49,455 bases of DNA from Methylobacterium sp. E-005 (GTDB taxonomy: Bacteria; Pseudomonadota; Alphaproteobacteria; Rhizobiales; Beijerinckiaceae). The translations under genes and the position numbers were made by a program. This document shows, one piece after another, positions 35,707-44,623 of the stretch; position 1 is the stretch's first letter, and each line of letters begins with the position of its first letter. Below the pieces are notes generated by a model that was not told the origin of the DNA, did no database searches, and saw only the letters and a program-made list of their open reading frames with translations. The stretch lies in assembly GCF_022829725.1 (NCBI RefSeq), contig NZ_JAKSYG010000137.1, forward strand, positions 1-49,455. The letters are read 5' to 3'.

Positions 35707-36063
35707 TCAGGGGCAGTAGGGGAGCAGGGAGCGGCCGAAGGGGTCATCGACGCCGAGCGGCGGCGTGAAGCCATAGTAGCTCGGATGCGCCAAGCCGTAT
35801 TCAGAGCCGACATAGCTCGGATCGTCCGGCGCGTTGGTGGGCACGGGCGCCCGCCGCGGCGTGCAGCCGACCGGCACGGGGCGGGTCCGATACGCATAGA
35901 CCGGCGGGCGGTCGATGCCGTCGCTGCGCGGGAAAAAGCGGAGACGGGCGCTCGGCTCAGGTCCGTAGGGACCCCGGACATCGAGGTCCGCGGCCGCGCC
36001 GGGGACGGCGAGCAGCAGGGCGAATCCGAGCGCCATCGTGTCCCTGCGCCCGATCATCCGCAT
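35707..36063 (-). CDS. Small secreted Pro/Tyr-rich protein, unknown
   Basis: The 118-residue product has a signal peptide (GFALLLAVPGAAA) and a mature part rich in Pro, Tyr and Arg (VYAYRTRPVPVGCTPRRAPVPTN) with two cysteines that could pair. Such short exported proteins are common in Methylobacterium-like genomes, but I recognise no domain. It sits between panC and ybaK on the same strand. Confidence 0.6.
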   Translation of the reverse strand: MRMIGRRDTMALGFALLLAVPGAAADLDVRGPYGPEPSARLRFFPRSDGIDRPPVYAYRTRPVPVGCTPRRAPVPTNAPDDPSYVGSEYGLAHPSYYGFTPPLGVDDPFGRSLLPYCP

Positions 36064-36129
36064 GTCGCCGTCATCTCCTCGATGGGCCGGTACCGTGGCG
36101 AATCGCGGTAAATGACTGATTACCTGCCG

Positions 36130-36618
36130 TTAGGTCAGCGGCACGACCAGCGCCTTCAGCACCGCCACCAGATCCCCCTCGGCCAAGCGGATCTGCAGGC
36201 CCCGACCGCCGCCGTTGACGTGGATTGCGGCGCCCGGATCGCTGAGCGAACCGGCATCGATCGCGGTCGGAAACAGGCGCTTCTGGCCGAGCGGGCTGAT
36301 GCCGCCGACATGGTAGCCGGTCAGCCGCTCGGCGTCGGCGGGCTTGAGCATCGCGGCGGTCTTGCCCGAGAAGGCGGCCGCCACCCGCTTCATCGCCACC
36401 TCCCGGTCGGAGGCGACCAGCAGCCAGATTGTGCGTCCGTCGACCGCCGCCATCAGGGTCTTCAGCACGCGGCCGGGCGGGACGCCCAAAGCCTCCGCGG
36501 CCTGAAGGCCGATGCGCGGGGCGTCGGGATCGTAATCGTAGGCGTGGACGCTGTAGGGCGTGCCGGCCTTGTCGAGGACCTGGGTCGCCCGGGTGGTCTT
36601 GGGGACTGATCTGGCCAT
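36130..36618 (-). CDS. ybaK: YbaK/EbsC-type aminoacyl-tRNA deacylase
   Basis: Hydrolyses mischarged Cys-tRNA(Pro). The 162-residue product matches the YbaK family: TRATQVLDKAGTPYSVHAYDYD, the catalytic lysine in RVLKTLMA (Lys about 53), WLLVASDREVAMKR, GYHVGGISPLGQKR and IHVNGGGRGLQIRLAEGDLV. The family's conserved GGISPxG loop is intact. It lies 21 bases after the expected beta-lactamase stop on the same strand, a probable transcription unit. Confidence 0.92.
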   Translation of the reverse strand: MARSVPKTTRATQVLDKAGTPYSVHAYDYDPDAPRIGLQAAEALGVPPGRVLKTLMAAVDGRTIWLLVASDREVAMKRVAAAFSGKTAAMLKPADAERLTGYHVGGISPLGQKRLFPTAIDAGSLSDPGAAIHVNGGGRGLQIRLAEGDLVAVLKALVVPLT

Positions 36619-36639
36619 GATGGTCTGGAGAGACGGGCC

Positions 36640-37519
36640 TCAGGCGGCGATCCGGGCGGCGATGAGCCGGCTGATCTCGGCATGGGCCGATGTCGGCCGC
36701 GGCGGCGGATTGGGTGGCGCCGGTGATGTACACGGTCGCGATGATGGCCGCACGCCCCGGCGGCCGCAGGATCGCCACGTCGTTGACCGTGCCGGTGTCG
36801 CCGGTGCCGGTCTTATCGCCGACGGCCCAATCCTTCGGCAGGCCGGCCCGGATCCGCTTGAAGCCGGTCTGGCTGCCGACCATCCAGGCCTCCAGGCGGT
36901 CGCGCGACGGCGGCGCCAGGATGGAGCCGAGCAGGATCCGGCCGAGGGTCGCGCGCATCGCCTCCGGGGTGGTGGTGTCGCGGGGATCACCGGGGATCGC
37001 CGTGTTCAGGGTCGGCTCTGTGCGGTCGAGCCGGGTCACAGGATCGCCGATGCCCCGCAGCCACGCGGTCAGTCCCTCGGGTCCACCGACGCGGGCGAGG
37101 AGCAGATTGGCGGCCGTGTTGTCGCTCCATTCGAGGGCGGCGGCGCAGAGATCGGCCACCGGGAGTTGCCCGGTGCCGCCGTGTGTCTCGAGGGCCTTCC
37201 GGGTGACGGGGGCATAGCTCAGGAGATCGCCCATCCCATACGTCACCGACGCGTCGAGCCGCTCGGAGCCCGCATCGACCCGCGCCAGCAGAGCCGCCGC
37301 GATCAGGACCTTGACGGTGCTACACATCGGGAAGCGTTCGTCGACCCGGTTGCGGAGCAAAACACGATCCGCCGATCCGGCCGCGACGCCGATCCGGCCG
37401 CCGATGCGCCGCTCGATCGCCGTCAATTCCCCGTCCGTTTCGGCTCCGGCGAACCGTATCGGCAGGATGACCGGCGCAGCGAGCAGGCTGCGGCAGAGCG
37501 TGCGGCGCGTGGGAACCAT
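36640..37519 (-). pseudogene. Class A beta-lactamase with C-terminal frameshift
   Basis: Serine beta-lactamase with all class A motifs: Tat-like signal (TRRTLCRSLLA), S-x-x-K as STVK at 67-70, SDN at 132-134, E-x-x-L-N as EPTLN at 168-172, and KTG at 236-238. At 36684-36686 (GGG on the plus strand) the frame breaks: the open frame continues out of register through ybaK to 36071, whereas the minus-one register continues ADIG as HAEISRLIAARIAA and stops at 36640, the expected end. One extra C in a C-run (GGCCCATGCC instead of GGCCATGCC, minus strand) explains it. It may be a real mutation or a sequencing error; only the last helix is changed. Confidence 0.85.
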
Positions 37520-37581
37520 CGGGGTTTCCTCAGGATCAGACGGATCGGCGCCGCACCGGGATGCGGTATAGGGAGCCGGCC

Positions 37582-37597
37582 TGTTTCACGTGAAACA
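37582..37597. promoter_or_regulatory. Perfect parS site upstream of mnmE
   Basis: TGTTTCACGTGAAACA, identical to the site in rsmG and sharing flanks (CTG...CACC). It lies in the 124-base divergent gap between the beta-lactamase and mnmE, 47 bases before the mnmE start. Confidence 0.95.
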
Positions 37598-37643
37598 CCC
37601 ACCCACGGCCTGAACAAGGCAAAGCTTGCGCAACGCTGCAGCC

Positions 37644-38969
37644 ATGACCGAAACCAGAACCCTCTTCGCACCCGCCAGCGGCTTCGGCCGAGCGGCCGTG
37701 GCAGTCATCCGCCTCAGCGGACCGGCCGCCCGGGAGGTCCTCTGCACCCTGTGCGGGGCTCTGCCATCCCCCCGCCGGCTCTCCCTGCGGACGCTGCGGG
37801 ACCCGGCCGACGGGACCGAGCTGGACCGGGCGCTCGTCGCGTGGCTTCCGGGGCCGAACACCTACAGCGGCGAGGACATGGCGGAACTGCACCTCCATGG
37901 TGGGCCAGCGGTGCGCATGGGCGTGCTCACCGTCCTGGCCCGAATGCCGGGTTGCCGGGCCGCCGGACCCGGCGCGTTCACGCGGCGGGCGGTGCTCAAC
38001 GGCCGGATGGATCTGGCCGAGGCCGAAGCCGTCGCCGACCTGATCGATGCCGAAACCGAGGGGCAGCGACGGCAGGCCCTGCGCCAGCTCGACGGTGCGC
38101 TCAGCCGGCAGGTCGCGGCCTGGCGCGCGGAGGCGATCGATTGCCTCGCCGCCGCGGAAGCCGCACTGGATTTCGCCGATGAGGGCGATGTCGACGATGC
38201 CAGTCTCGATGCCGCGCTGTTCGCCCGGGCTGCCGCCCTGCGCGACCAGATCGCCGCCGTCCTCCGCGATGGGCGGAGGGGCGAGCGGCTGCGCGATGGG
38301 TTCACCGTGGTGTTGGCGGGCGCGCCCAATGCCGGGAAGTCGACGCTGCTGAATGCGCTGAGTCGTCGGGACGTCGCCATCGTGTCGGATACGCCCGGCA
38401 CCACGCGGGATGCGATCGAGGTGCGTCTCGATCTCGCCGGCCTGCCGGTTCTGCTGGTCGATACCGCGGGGCTGCGCGAAACGGCGGAAGCCGTTGAGGC
38501 CGAGGGAATCCGGCGGACCCGCGTACGGATCGAGGCCGCCGATCTCGTCGTTGCGCTGGTGCCACCCGAGGGCGCGGCACCCGACCTCACCGGCACCGCC
38601 GTGCCCGTCATGACGGTTCACACCAAGGCCGATCTGTTAGCCGGCTTTCAAGGCCAGCGATCGGTTGGCGTTCTGCGTGTTTCGGCCCGGACCGGCCACG
38701 GTCTGATCGATCTCCTCGATGCCATCCAGGCGCAGGCTGAGACCGGCCTGGGGCAGGGCGATGCGCTGATCACCCGGGCGCGCCACCGGGCCGCCCTGGA
38801 AGCCTGCACCGCCCATCTCGATCGCCTGCTCGCCGGGGCCACCAGCCCGCCGGAACTCGTCGCCGAGGATCTCCGCCTCGCCGTCCGGGCGCTGGGCGAG
38901 GTCGCCGGTCATGTCGGCGTCGAGGACGTGCTCGATCGGTTGTTTGCCGGCTTTTGTATCGGCAAATAG
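37644..38969 (+). CDS. mnmE: tRNA modification GTPase MnmE (TrmE)
   Basis: GTPase partner of MnmG in cmnm5U34 tRNA modification. The 441-residue product has the N-terminal folate-binding domain (TLFAPASGFGRAAVAVIRLSG, PGEFTRRA-like PGAFTRRAVLNGRMDLAEAEA), the G1 motif GAPNAGKST at 226-234, G2 TPGTTRD, G3 DTAG, G4-like TKAD, and the C-terminal C-I-G-K where the cysteine is invariant. ATG 37644 is chosen because conserved MTETRTLFAPAS begins there. It converges with the next gene across 13 bases. Confidence 0.97.
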   Translation: MTETRTLFAPASGFGRAAVAVIRLSGPAAREVLCTLCGALPSPRRLSLRTLRDPADGTELDRALVAWLPGPNTYSGEDMAELHLHGGPAVRMGVLTVLARMPGCRAAGPGAFTRRAVLNGRMDLAEAEAVADLIDAETEGQRRQALRQLDGALSRQVAAWRAEAIDCLAAAEAALDFADEGDVDDASLDAALFARAAALRDQIAAVLRDGRRGERLRDGFTVVLAGAPNAGKSTLLNALSRRDVAIVSDTPGTTRDAIEVRLDLAGLPVLLVDTAGLRETAEAVEAEGIRRTRVRIEAADLVVALVPPEGAAPDLTGTAVPVMTVHTKADLLAGFQGQRSVGVLRVSARTGHGLIDLLDAIQAQAETGLGQGDALITRARHRAALEACTAHLDRLLAGATSPPELVAEDLRLAVRALGEVAGHVGVEDVLDRLFAGFCIGK

Positions 38970-38982
38970 CAGGCTTCGACGC

Positions 38983-39462
38983 CTAGCTCGGGATTCGCAG
39001 GATCCGCGGCCGCCAGATGCCCAGCGCGACGTTGGCAGCCGAGATCGCGAGCAGGACCCATAATGTCCCGCGCTCGCCGGGGAGCGAGACAGCGAGCGCC
39101 GCCGGATCGAGGAGACCGGACAGCGCCCGGGCGCTCTGCTCTGCCTCCTGTTTCATCGGCCCCTGCACGTAGACCAGCCCGCCCTCGAACATCAGGACGC
39201 CGGTGGCGAGCTTCAGCCACGCCCAACCGGCGTTGAGATAGGCCCGGTTCACCGCCATGGCGATCAGCCCCGACATCAGCGTCACGGCGAGCGACGGCAG
39301 GAACACCCAGGTGGCCACCGCGCCCATCGCGCCGCGCATCGCCGCGTAGCCGAGCAGGGCGGTGGGGGGCGGGGTCAGCGCCAGCATGACCACCAGGGAC
39401 GCCAGCGCCCCGAGCAATCCGGCGGATCCCATCGTATGGAGGAACTTGAGCAGGCGTCGCAC
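38983..39462 (-). CDS. DUF2269-like integral membrane protein
   Basis: The 159-residue product has four hydrophobic helices at about 12-32, 46-70, 80-98 and 135-152. The N-terminus RRLLKFLHTMGSAGLLGAL, with an HTMG-type helix, resembles DUF2269/CopD-like small membrane proteins. The start is GTG at 39462. No pathway association is visible. Function unknown. Confidence 0.7.
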   Translation of the reverse strand: MRRLLKFLHTMGSAGLLGALASLVVMLALTPPPTALLGYAAMRGAMGAVATWVFLPSLAVTLMSGLIAMAVNRAYLNAGWAWLKLATGVLMFEGGLVYVQGPMKQEAEQSARALSGLLDPAALAVSLPGERGTLWVLLAISAANVALGIWRPRILRIPS

Positions 39463-39556
39463 GGCGTCTCACCCGGGCCGTTTGCGCGCAACCTAGCGCG
39501 GGGACCCCCGGCGGGATAGCGGCGCGCCGGTCGCAGGGCGTCCAGCCCGAACCCTC

Positions 39557-39653
39557 ACCATCCTTGCGAGCGCGAGCGAAGCAATCCAGTCGCGCCATGC
39601 TTGCCCACGACGCGCTGCCCCGGGTCGGTTCGCGGCCCTCGCGATGACGGCGC
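39557..39653. repeat. REP-like palindrome, CTTGCGAGC...GCGATGACG type
   Basis: CATCCTTGCGAGCGCGAGCG and AAGCAATCCAG, then after about 40 bases TCGGTTCGCGGCCCTCGCGATGACGG. The arms are imperfect inverted repeats, the form of a well-known dispersed intergenic element in Methylobacterium and Bradyrhizobium-like genomes. It lies between the DUF2269-like gene and the ABC-F gene. Confidence 0.7.
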
Positions 39654-39659
39654 GGCCCC

Positions 39660-41282
39660 TTAGCTCCGCAGGCCCGGCGCCTCCTGGCCGGTGCGGGCCA
39701 CGTACTCGGTGTAGCCGCCGCCATACTGGTGGATGCCCTCGGGCGTCACCTCCAGCACCCGGTTGGAGAGCGCGGCCAGGAAATGCCGGTCGTGCGAGAC
39801 GAACAGCATCGTGCCCTCGTAAGTGGCGAGCGCCGCGATCAGCATCTCCTTGGTGCCCATGTCGAGGTGGTTGGTCGGCTCGTCGAGCACCAGGAAGTTC
39901 GGCGGGTCGTAGAGCATCAGCGCCATGACCAGCCGGGCCTTCTCGCCGCCGGACAGGACCCGGCAGCGCTTCTCGACATCGTCGCCCGAGAAGCCGAAGC
40001 AGCCAGCGAGCGCCCGCAGCGATCCCTGGCCGGCCTGGGGGAACGCGTCTTCCAGTGTCTCGAACACGGTGCGGTCGCCGTCGAGCAGGTCCATGGCGTG
40101 CTGGGCGAAGTAGCCGAGCTTCACGCTGCCGCCGATCGTGACCGCGCCGTCATCGGGCTCCGTGGTGCCGGTGACGAGCTTGAGCAGCGTCGACTTGCCG
40201 GCGCCGTTGATGCCCATCACGCACCAGCGCTCCCGGCGGCGCACCGAGAAGTCGAGCCCCTCGTAGATCGTGCGGCTGCCGTAGCGCTTGTGGACCCCCT
40301 TGAGCATCACGACGTCGTCGCCCGAGCGGGGCGCCGGCTGGAACTCGAAGGCCACCGATTGCCGCCGCCGGGGCGGCTCGACCCGCTCGATCTTGTCGAG
40401 CTTCTTCACCCGGCTTTGCACCTGGGCGGCGTGGGAGGCCCGGGCCTTGAAGCGCTCGATGAAGGCGATTTCCTTCGCCAGCATCGCCTGCTGGCGCTCG
40501 AACTGCGCCTGTTGCTGCGCCTCGTTCAGCTTCCGCTGGCCCTCGTAGAAGGCGTAATCGCCCGAATAGGTGGTGAGCGCACCGCCGTCGATCTCGATGA
40601 CCTTGGTGACGATGCGGTTCATGAACTCGCGGTCGTGCGAGGTCATCAGCAGGGCGCCGTCATAGGCCTTGAGGAACGATTCGAGCCAGATCAGGCTCTC
40701 CAGGTCGAGGTGGTTCGACGGCTCGTCGAGGAGCATCACGTCCGGGCGCATCAGCAGGATGCGGGCGAGGGCCACGCGCATCTTCCAGCCGCCCGAGAGG
40801 GCGCCGACATCGCCGTCCATCATCGCCTGGCTGAAGCTCAGGCCGTCGAGCACCTCGCGGGCCCGACCCTCCAGGGCGTAGCCGTCGAGCTCCTCGAACC
40901 GGGCCTGGACCTCGCCGTAGCGCTCGATCAACGCATCCATCTCGTCGGCACGGTCCGGGTCGGCGAGCGCCGCGCCGAGCTCGGCAAGTTCGGCCGCCAC
41001 CGTGCTGACCGGGCCGGCGCCGTCCATCACCTCGGTGACGACGCTGCGGCCGGACATCTCGCCGACATCCTGGCTGAAATAGCCGATCGTGATGCCGCGA
41101 TCGGCCGAGACCTGCCCCTCGTCGGGCTGCTCCTGGCCGATGATCATCCGGAACAGGGTGGTCTTGCCGGCCCCGTTCGGGCCGACGAGCCCGACCTTCT
41201 CGCCCTTCTGCAGGGCGGCCGAGGCCTCGATGAAGACGAGCTGCCGCCCGTTCTGCTTGGTGATCTTGTCCAGGCGTATCAT
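39660..41282 (-). CDS. ABC-F family ATPase
   Basis: Cytosolic tandem-ATPase protein acting on ribosomes, not a transporter. The 540-residue product has two ABC cassettes: Walker A GPNGAGKTT (34-42) and GINGAGKST (second half), signatures LSGGWKMR and LSGGEKAR, Walker B regions LLDEPSNHLDL and VLDEPTNHLDM, and the interdomain linker rich in charged residues (RKLNEAQQQAQFERQQA). No membrane segment exists. It is nearest the Uup/YbiT-like branch; the exact subfamily is uncertain. Confidence 0.93.
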   Translation of the reverse strand: MIRLDKITKQNGRQLVFIEASAALQKGEKVGLVGPNGAGKTTLFRMIIGQEQPDEGQVSADRGITIGYFSQDVGEMSGRSVVTEVMDGAGPVSTVAAELAELGAALADPDRADEMDALIERYGEVQARFEELDGYALEGRAREVLDGLSFSQAMMDGDVGALSGGWKMRVALARILLMRPDVMLLDEPSNHLDLESLIWLESFLKAYDGALLMTSHDREFMNRIVTKVIEIDGGALTTYSGDYAFYEGQRKLNEAQQQAQFERQQAMLAKEIAFIERFKARASHAAQVQSRVKKLDKIERVEPPRRRQSVAFEFQPAPRSGDDVVMLKGVHKRYGSRTIYEGLDFSVRRRERWCVMGINGAGKSTLLKLVTGTTEPDDGAVTIGGSVKLGYFAQHAMDLLDGDRTVFETLEDAFPQAGQGSLRALAGCFGFSGDDVEKRCRVLSGGEKARLVMALMLYDPPNFLVLDEPTNHLDMGTKEMLIAALATYEGTMLFVSHDRHFLAALSNRVLEVTPEGIHQYGGGYTEYVARTGQEAPGLRS

Positions 41283-41466
41283 GGGGTGGGCGCTGTCCGG
41301 AGGTCTCCCGGGCGCTTACGGCATTGGCCGCGGCGGTGCAAAGCCACGATGCCGCGGTGCGGGATAACGCTTGCGTCCCACGCAGACCTGGGCGCATGCC
41401 GGGACCCGAAACCAGGCTCGGCCGTTGCCCTATGCAACAGTTGCCATGGGCAACATGAGGAACGCA

Positions 41467-41727
41467 ATGCTGTTCGGTTGGTGGAAGACAGGCCTGGACA
41501 TGGCCATGCTGGGACTGGAGGCGCAGGGCGTCATCGCGCAGCGTCTCGCGATGTTCGCCCTCGGTGGACCCGCCGCCCAGGCCGAGGCGCAACTCATGGT
41601 GACCGAGAAGATGATGGCCGCCGGCGAGGCCGCCCTGATGCTCGCCACCGGCGCCTCGAACGGCAAGGTGATCCGCAGCTACCGCCGGAAGGTCCAGGCC
41701 AACGCGCGGCGGTTGAGCAAAGCTTGA
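41467..41727 (+). CDS. Small helical protein, phasin-like, unknown
   Basis: The 86-residue product is helical with regularly spaced Met/Ala/Leu (TGLDMAMLGLEAQGVIAQRLAM, EKMMAAGEAALMLA) and a basic tail (VIRSYRRKVQANARRLSKA). Similar short proteins in Methylobacterium are poorly annotated, some as phasin-like. I chose ATG 41467 because GAGGAA lies six bases upstream; ATGs at 41446 and 41455 in the same frame are alternatives. No partner is visible. Confidence 0.6.
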   Translation: MLFGWWKTGLDMAMLGLEAQGVIAQRLAMFALGGPAAQAEAQLMVTEKMMAAGEAALMLATGASNGKVIRSYRRKVQANARRLSKA

Positions 41728-42054
41728 TTCACCCCGGTCGGACGGGGATCCGGCTGGATCTGCGATTAGGCACGACGAGTCCCTTTCCCATGCGGGAGAG
41801 GGTTGGGGTGAGGGACGAGAACTCCCAGGATCGAGCACGCCAGCGAGGCGCCACATTCGAACAGACCTGATCCCTCACCCGGCTTTCTGCGAAAGCAGAC
41901 CTCTCCCGCACGGGAGGGGGGACCCGCGCCGGGCCCGGCAAAGACGGCATTACCGTCGTCGGTCGTAAGCCTGCCCACCCAAGCTTGATTCCGCGAAAAG
42001 CCGCCCACCCGAAGGCGGCACCGCTCCCCCAAACCCAAAAAAACGGAGGAAACC
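41728..42054. repeat. Intergenic region with large CTCTCCC-type inverted repeat
   Basis: This 327-base gap carries a large inverted repeat: CCCATGCGGGAGAGGGTTGG and GGTGAGGGA at about 41787-41815, against TCCCTCACCC and CCTCTCCCGCACGGGAGG at 41871-41916. It is of the same family as the element at 640-755. The rest leads to the MFS gene, with GGAGGAA at 42045-42051 as its ribosome site. No further gene is seen. Confidence 0.7.
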
Positions 42055-43383
42055 ATGACCGCAGCCCTGTCCGGGTCGCCGGCCGCCGTCGAGGCCGGCG
42101 CGGTGACCGAGAACGCCATCGTCCGCAAGGTCGCGTGGCGGCTCATGCCGCTGATCATGATCTGCTACATGTTCGCGTTCTTCGACCGCATCAACATCAG
42201 CTTCGCCAAGTTCCAGCTCCAGAGCGATCTTGGCTTCAGCAACGTCGCCTACGGGCTGGGCGCCAGCATGTTCGTGGTCGGCTACGTGATCTTCGAGGTG
42301 CCCTCGAACCTGTTCCTCTACCGGGTCGGGGCGCGGCGCTGGATCGCCCGGATCATGATCTCCTGGGGCATTGCCACCGCGCTGATGATCTTCATCCGCA
42401 GCGAGTGGCACTTCTACGCCCTGCGCTTCCTGATCGGCGCCATGGAGGCGGGCTTCGCGCCGGGCATCCTCTACTACCTGACTATCTGGTTTCCGGCCTC
42501 GCATCGCGGGCGGATCACCTCGTTCATGTTCGTGGCCTCGGCCTTCTCGGGGATCTTCGGCGCGCCGGTGGCGGGGCTGATCCTCGGCGGCCTCAACGGC
42601 GTCGGGGGACTGGCCGGCTGGCAATGGCTGTTCCTGGCCGGCGGCCTGCCCTGCCTCGTCCTCGGCCTTCTTGTGCTGACCCGCCTCGACGACCGGATCA
42701 CCGACGCGAAATGGCTGTCGGAGCCCGAGAAGTCGCTTCTGTCGAGCCGCATCGCGCATCACAACAAGGATATCGGCGACCACTCGCTCCTCGGCGCGAT
42801 CCGGCAGCCGGGCTTCCTGATGATCGGGCTGATCTACTTCCTGCTGCAGATCGGCTCCTACGGCCTGAACTTCTGGGGGCCTGACCTGATCAAGACCGCG
42901 AGCGGCGGGCAGGCGGCCTCCGTCGGCTTCCTGACCGCGATCCCCTACATCTGCGGGGCGATCAGCATGGTGGTGATCGGGCGCCTGTCGGACGCCTCGG
43001 GCGAGCGGCCGAAATTCGTCGCCGGCCTCGCCATTGCGGCGGCGCTCGGCTTCTTCGGCGCCGGCCTGTTCGACAAGCACATCGTGCCGCTGATGTTCGC
43101 CCTGGCACTGCTGGGGGCCGGCATCGTGGCCTCGATCCCGACTTTCTGGACCCTGCCGGCCAAGCTCGTCACCGGCGTCGGCGCGGCGGGCGGCATCGCG
43201 CTGATCAACACCCTCGGCCAGTTCGGCGGCATCGTCAGCCCCGTGATGGTTGGCTGGGTGAAGGACCTCACCGGCTCGACCACCCCCGCCCTCTACGGCA
43301 TCGGGGCGCTCTGCCTCGTGGCCGCCGCGCTCGCGCTGTTCGCCCTGCCGGCGAGCCTGCGCCGGAGCGATCGCGCCTCCTAA
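42055..43383 (+). CDS. MFS permease, anion:cation symporter family
   Basis: The 442-residue product has 12 hydrophobic helices and the ACS-family pattern: FFDRINISFAKFQLQSDLGF at the first helix, GYVIFEVPSNLFLYRVGAR, RFLIGAMEAGFAPGILYYL and the central cytosolic loop. These permeases take up organic anions such as phthalate, tartrate, glucarate or hydroxyphenylpropionate. The substrate cannot be told from sequence. A convergent AraC regulator is 31 bases away, so regulation by it is possible but unproven. The ribosome site ACGGAGGAA is strong. Confidence 0.9.
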   Translation: MTAALSGSPAAVEAGAVTENAIVRKVAWRLMPLIMICYMFAFFDRINISFAKFQLQSDLGFSNVAYGLGASMFVVGYVIFEVPSNLFLYRVGARRWIARIMISWGIATALMIFIRSEWHFYALRFLIGAMEAGFAPGILYYLTIWFPASHRGRITSFMFVASAFSGIFGAPVAGLILGGLNGVGGLAGWQWLFLAGGLPCLVLGLLVLTRLDDRITDAKWLSEPEKSLLSSRIAHHNKDIGDHSLLGAIRQPGFLMIGLIYFLLQIGSYGLNFWGPDLIKTASGGQAASVGFLTAIPYICGAISMVVIGRLSDASGERPKFVAGLAIAAALGFFGAGLFDKHIVPLMFALALLGAGIVASIPTFWTLPAKLVTGVGAAGGIALINTLGQFGGIVSPVMVGWVKDLTGSTTPALYGIGALCLVAAALALFALPASLRRSDRAS

Positions 43384-43414
43384 GGGGCGGCACCGGGCGC
43401 CCCGGTTCGGCCGG

Positions 43415-44374
43415 TCAGGGGGCGCCCACGAGGGCGGCCTGCCGGTACTCCCGGGGCGTCATGCCATGATGGGCCTTGAAGCGGCGGGCGAAGTGGGCTT
43501 GGCTGGTGAAGCCGCAACCGTAGGCGACGAGGCCGATCGCCAGATGGGCGCAGGCGGGATCGGCCAAGCGCTTGGCGGAGGCCTCCAGACGGCGCTCCCA
43601 GATGTAGTCGGAGACGGACTGGCCGCACGCCTGGAACAAGTCCTGAAGGCGGCGCAGCGACACGCCCAGGGCCCCGGCCAGGGTGCGCGGATCGAGGTCG
43701 AGTGCGTGGAGATGGGCCTCGACATGGGCCTTGGCACGCTGCACCACGACGGTGCCGTGCAGGGGCTGGGGCACCTCCTGGGCGAGCCGCTCGGCGATGC
43801 TGGCCACGATCAAGTCGCTGCCGATCGCCGTCATGCGGGCCGCAGCGTCCGGCGCGAGCTGGCGGCGGACCCGGATCAGATCGTGGAAGAACATCGTGGC
43901 CAGCCGCGTCGCGCTCAGATCCGCGCCGACCGTCAGCGCCGTATAGAGGCCGGCCGGCCCGAGCAGGCTCTCCAGCCGCTCCCGGGGCAGTTCCAGGAAC
44001 AGGGACTGGCTCCCCGGACCGGATGTCAGGATCGCGGGCCGGTGATCGATCACCACGAAATCGCCCGCCTGCTGCTCCGCAATCCGCCCCGACTGCTGGA
44101 CCGTCAAGGTTCCGGCGAGCTTGAACAGCACGACGAGCGTATCGCCCTTCCTCAGGCGTTGCAGAAGTTCCGGTGTGACTTCGCTGCGGATGTTGCCTTG
44201 CGCAATACGAGTGAGCTGTATTGGACCAATATCTGCGACATCGAGCCGGCCTTCAAACGGCGTATCGTCGAGGCGCTCTGCTTCGATCGGCAGCGATTGT
44301 TGGCGCAGCATATCGCGCCAGAGCGGAAAACTGTTTCGTGGGTGAAGGCCAACAGTCGAAAACAGTGGCTGCAT
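43415..44374 (-). CDS. AraC-family transcriptional regulator
   Basis: The 319-residue product has an N-terminal AraC-binding-like ligand domain (QQAGDFVVIDHRPAILTS) and a C-terminal double HTH: DPRTLAGALGVSLRRLQDLFQ, then AIGLVAYGCGFTSQAHFARRFKAHHGMTPREYR read across two helices with the family's F-x-x-x-x-F-R-R-x-x-G-x-x-P-x-x-Y-R end. I chose ATG 44374 because the conserved region begins near there; the longer frame to 44440 enters an AT-rich intergenic zone. It may control the neighbouring MFS permease. Confidence 0.88.
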   Translation of the reverse strand: MQPLFSTVGLHPRNSFPLWRDMLRQQSLPIEAERLDDTPFEGRLDVADIGPIQLTRIAQGNIRSEVTPELLQRLRKGDTLVVLFKLAGTLTVQQSGRIAEQQAGDFVVIDHRPAILTSGPGSQSLFLELPRERLESLLGPAGLYTALTVGADLSATRLATMFFHDLIRVRRQLAPDAAARMTAIGSDLIVASIAERLAQEVPQPLHGTVVVQRAKAHVEAHLHALDLDPRTLAGALGVSLRRLQDLFQACGQSVSDYIWERRLEASAKRLADPACAHLAIGLVAYGCGFTSQAHFARRFKAHHGMTPREYRQAALVGAP

Positions 44375-44623
44375 CAGTATTCTCAACCTTGATGCCGCTG
44401 GGCTGCGCCGTGGAGCAAAAATCCTCGCGCCGTCGGACAAGCGCGATCCGACACATATTGTATATCTTCTGCATCCTCAAGAAACGAGGCGAAGCGAACT
44501 TGAGGTCGGTCCCACCCCAGTCACCCGAGCGGCTTTCGGCGTCGATCTAACTCCGTGAGATACCGGATGAAAATCAATCCGATCGACGATTCCGCGAAGG
44601 TCTAACAGACAGCGAAGCTCGAA
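44375..44623. promoter_or_regulatory. Divergent AT-richer region between AraC and MucR-like genes
   Basis: This 249-base gap is less GC-rich than the surroundings, with ACACATATTGTATATCTTCTG near 44451-44471 as the most AT-rich stretch. Both promoters should lie here; MucR-type regulators bind AT-rich DNA, so self-regulation is plausible. No exact operator is identified. Confidence 0.45.

Noticed and set aside
36071..37519. 482-codon beta-lactamase with a long C-terminal extension
   Set aside because: The extension runs out of frame through ybaK and has no domain. The normal C-terminus is present one register away, so a frameshift is the better explanation.
39729..41870. 713-codon plus-strand frame opposite the ABC-F gene
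   Set aside because: Antisense shadow of a well-supported ABC-F ATPase.
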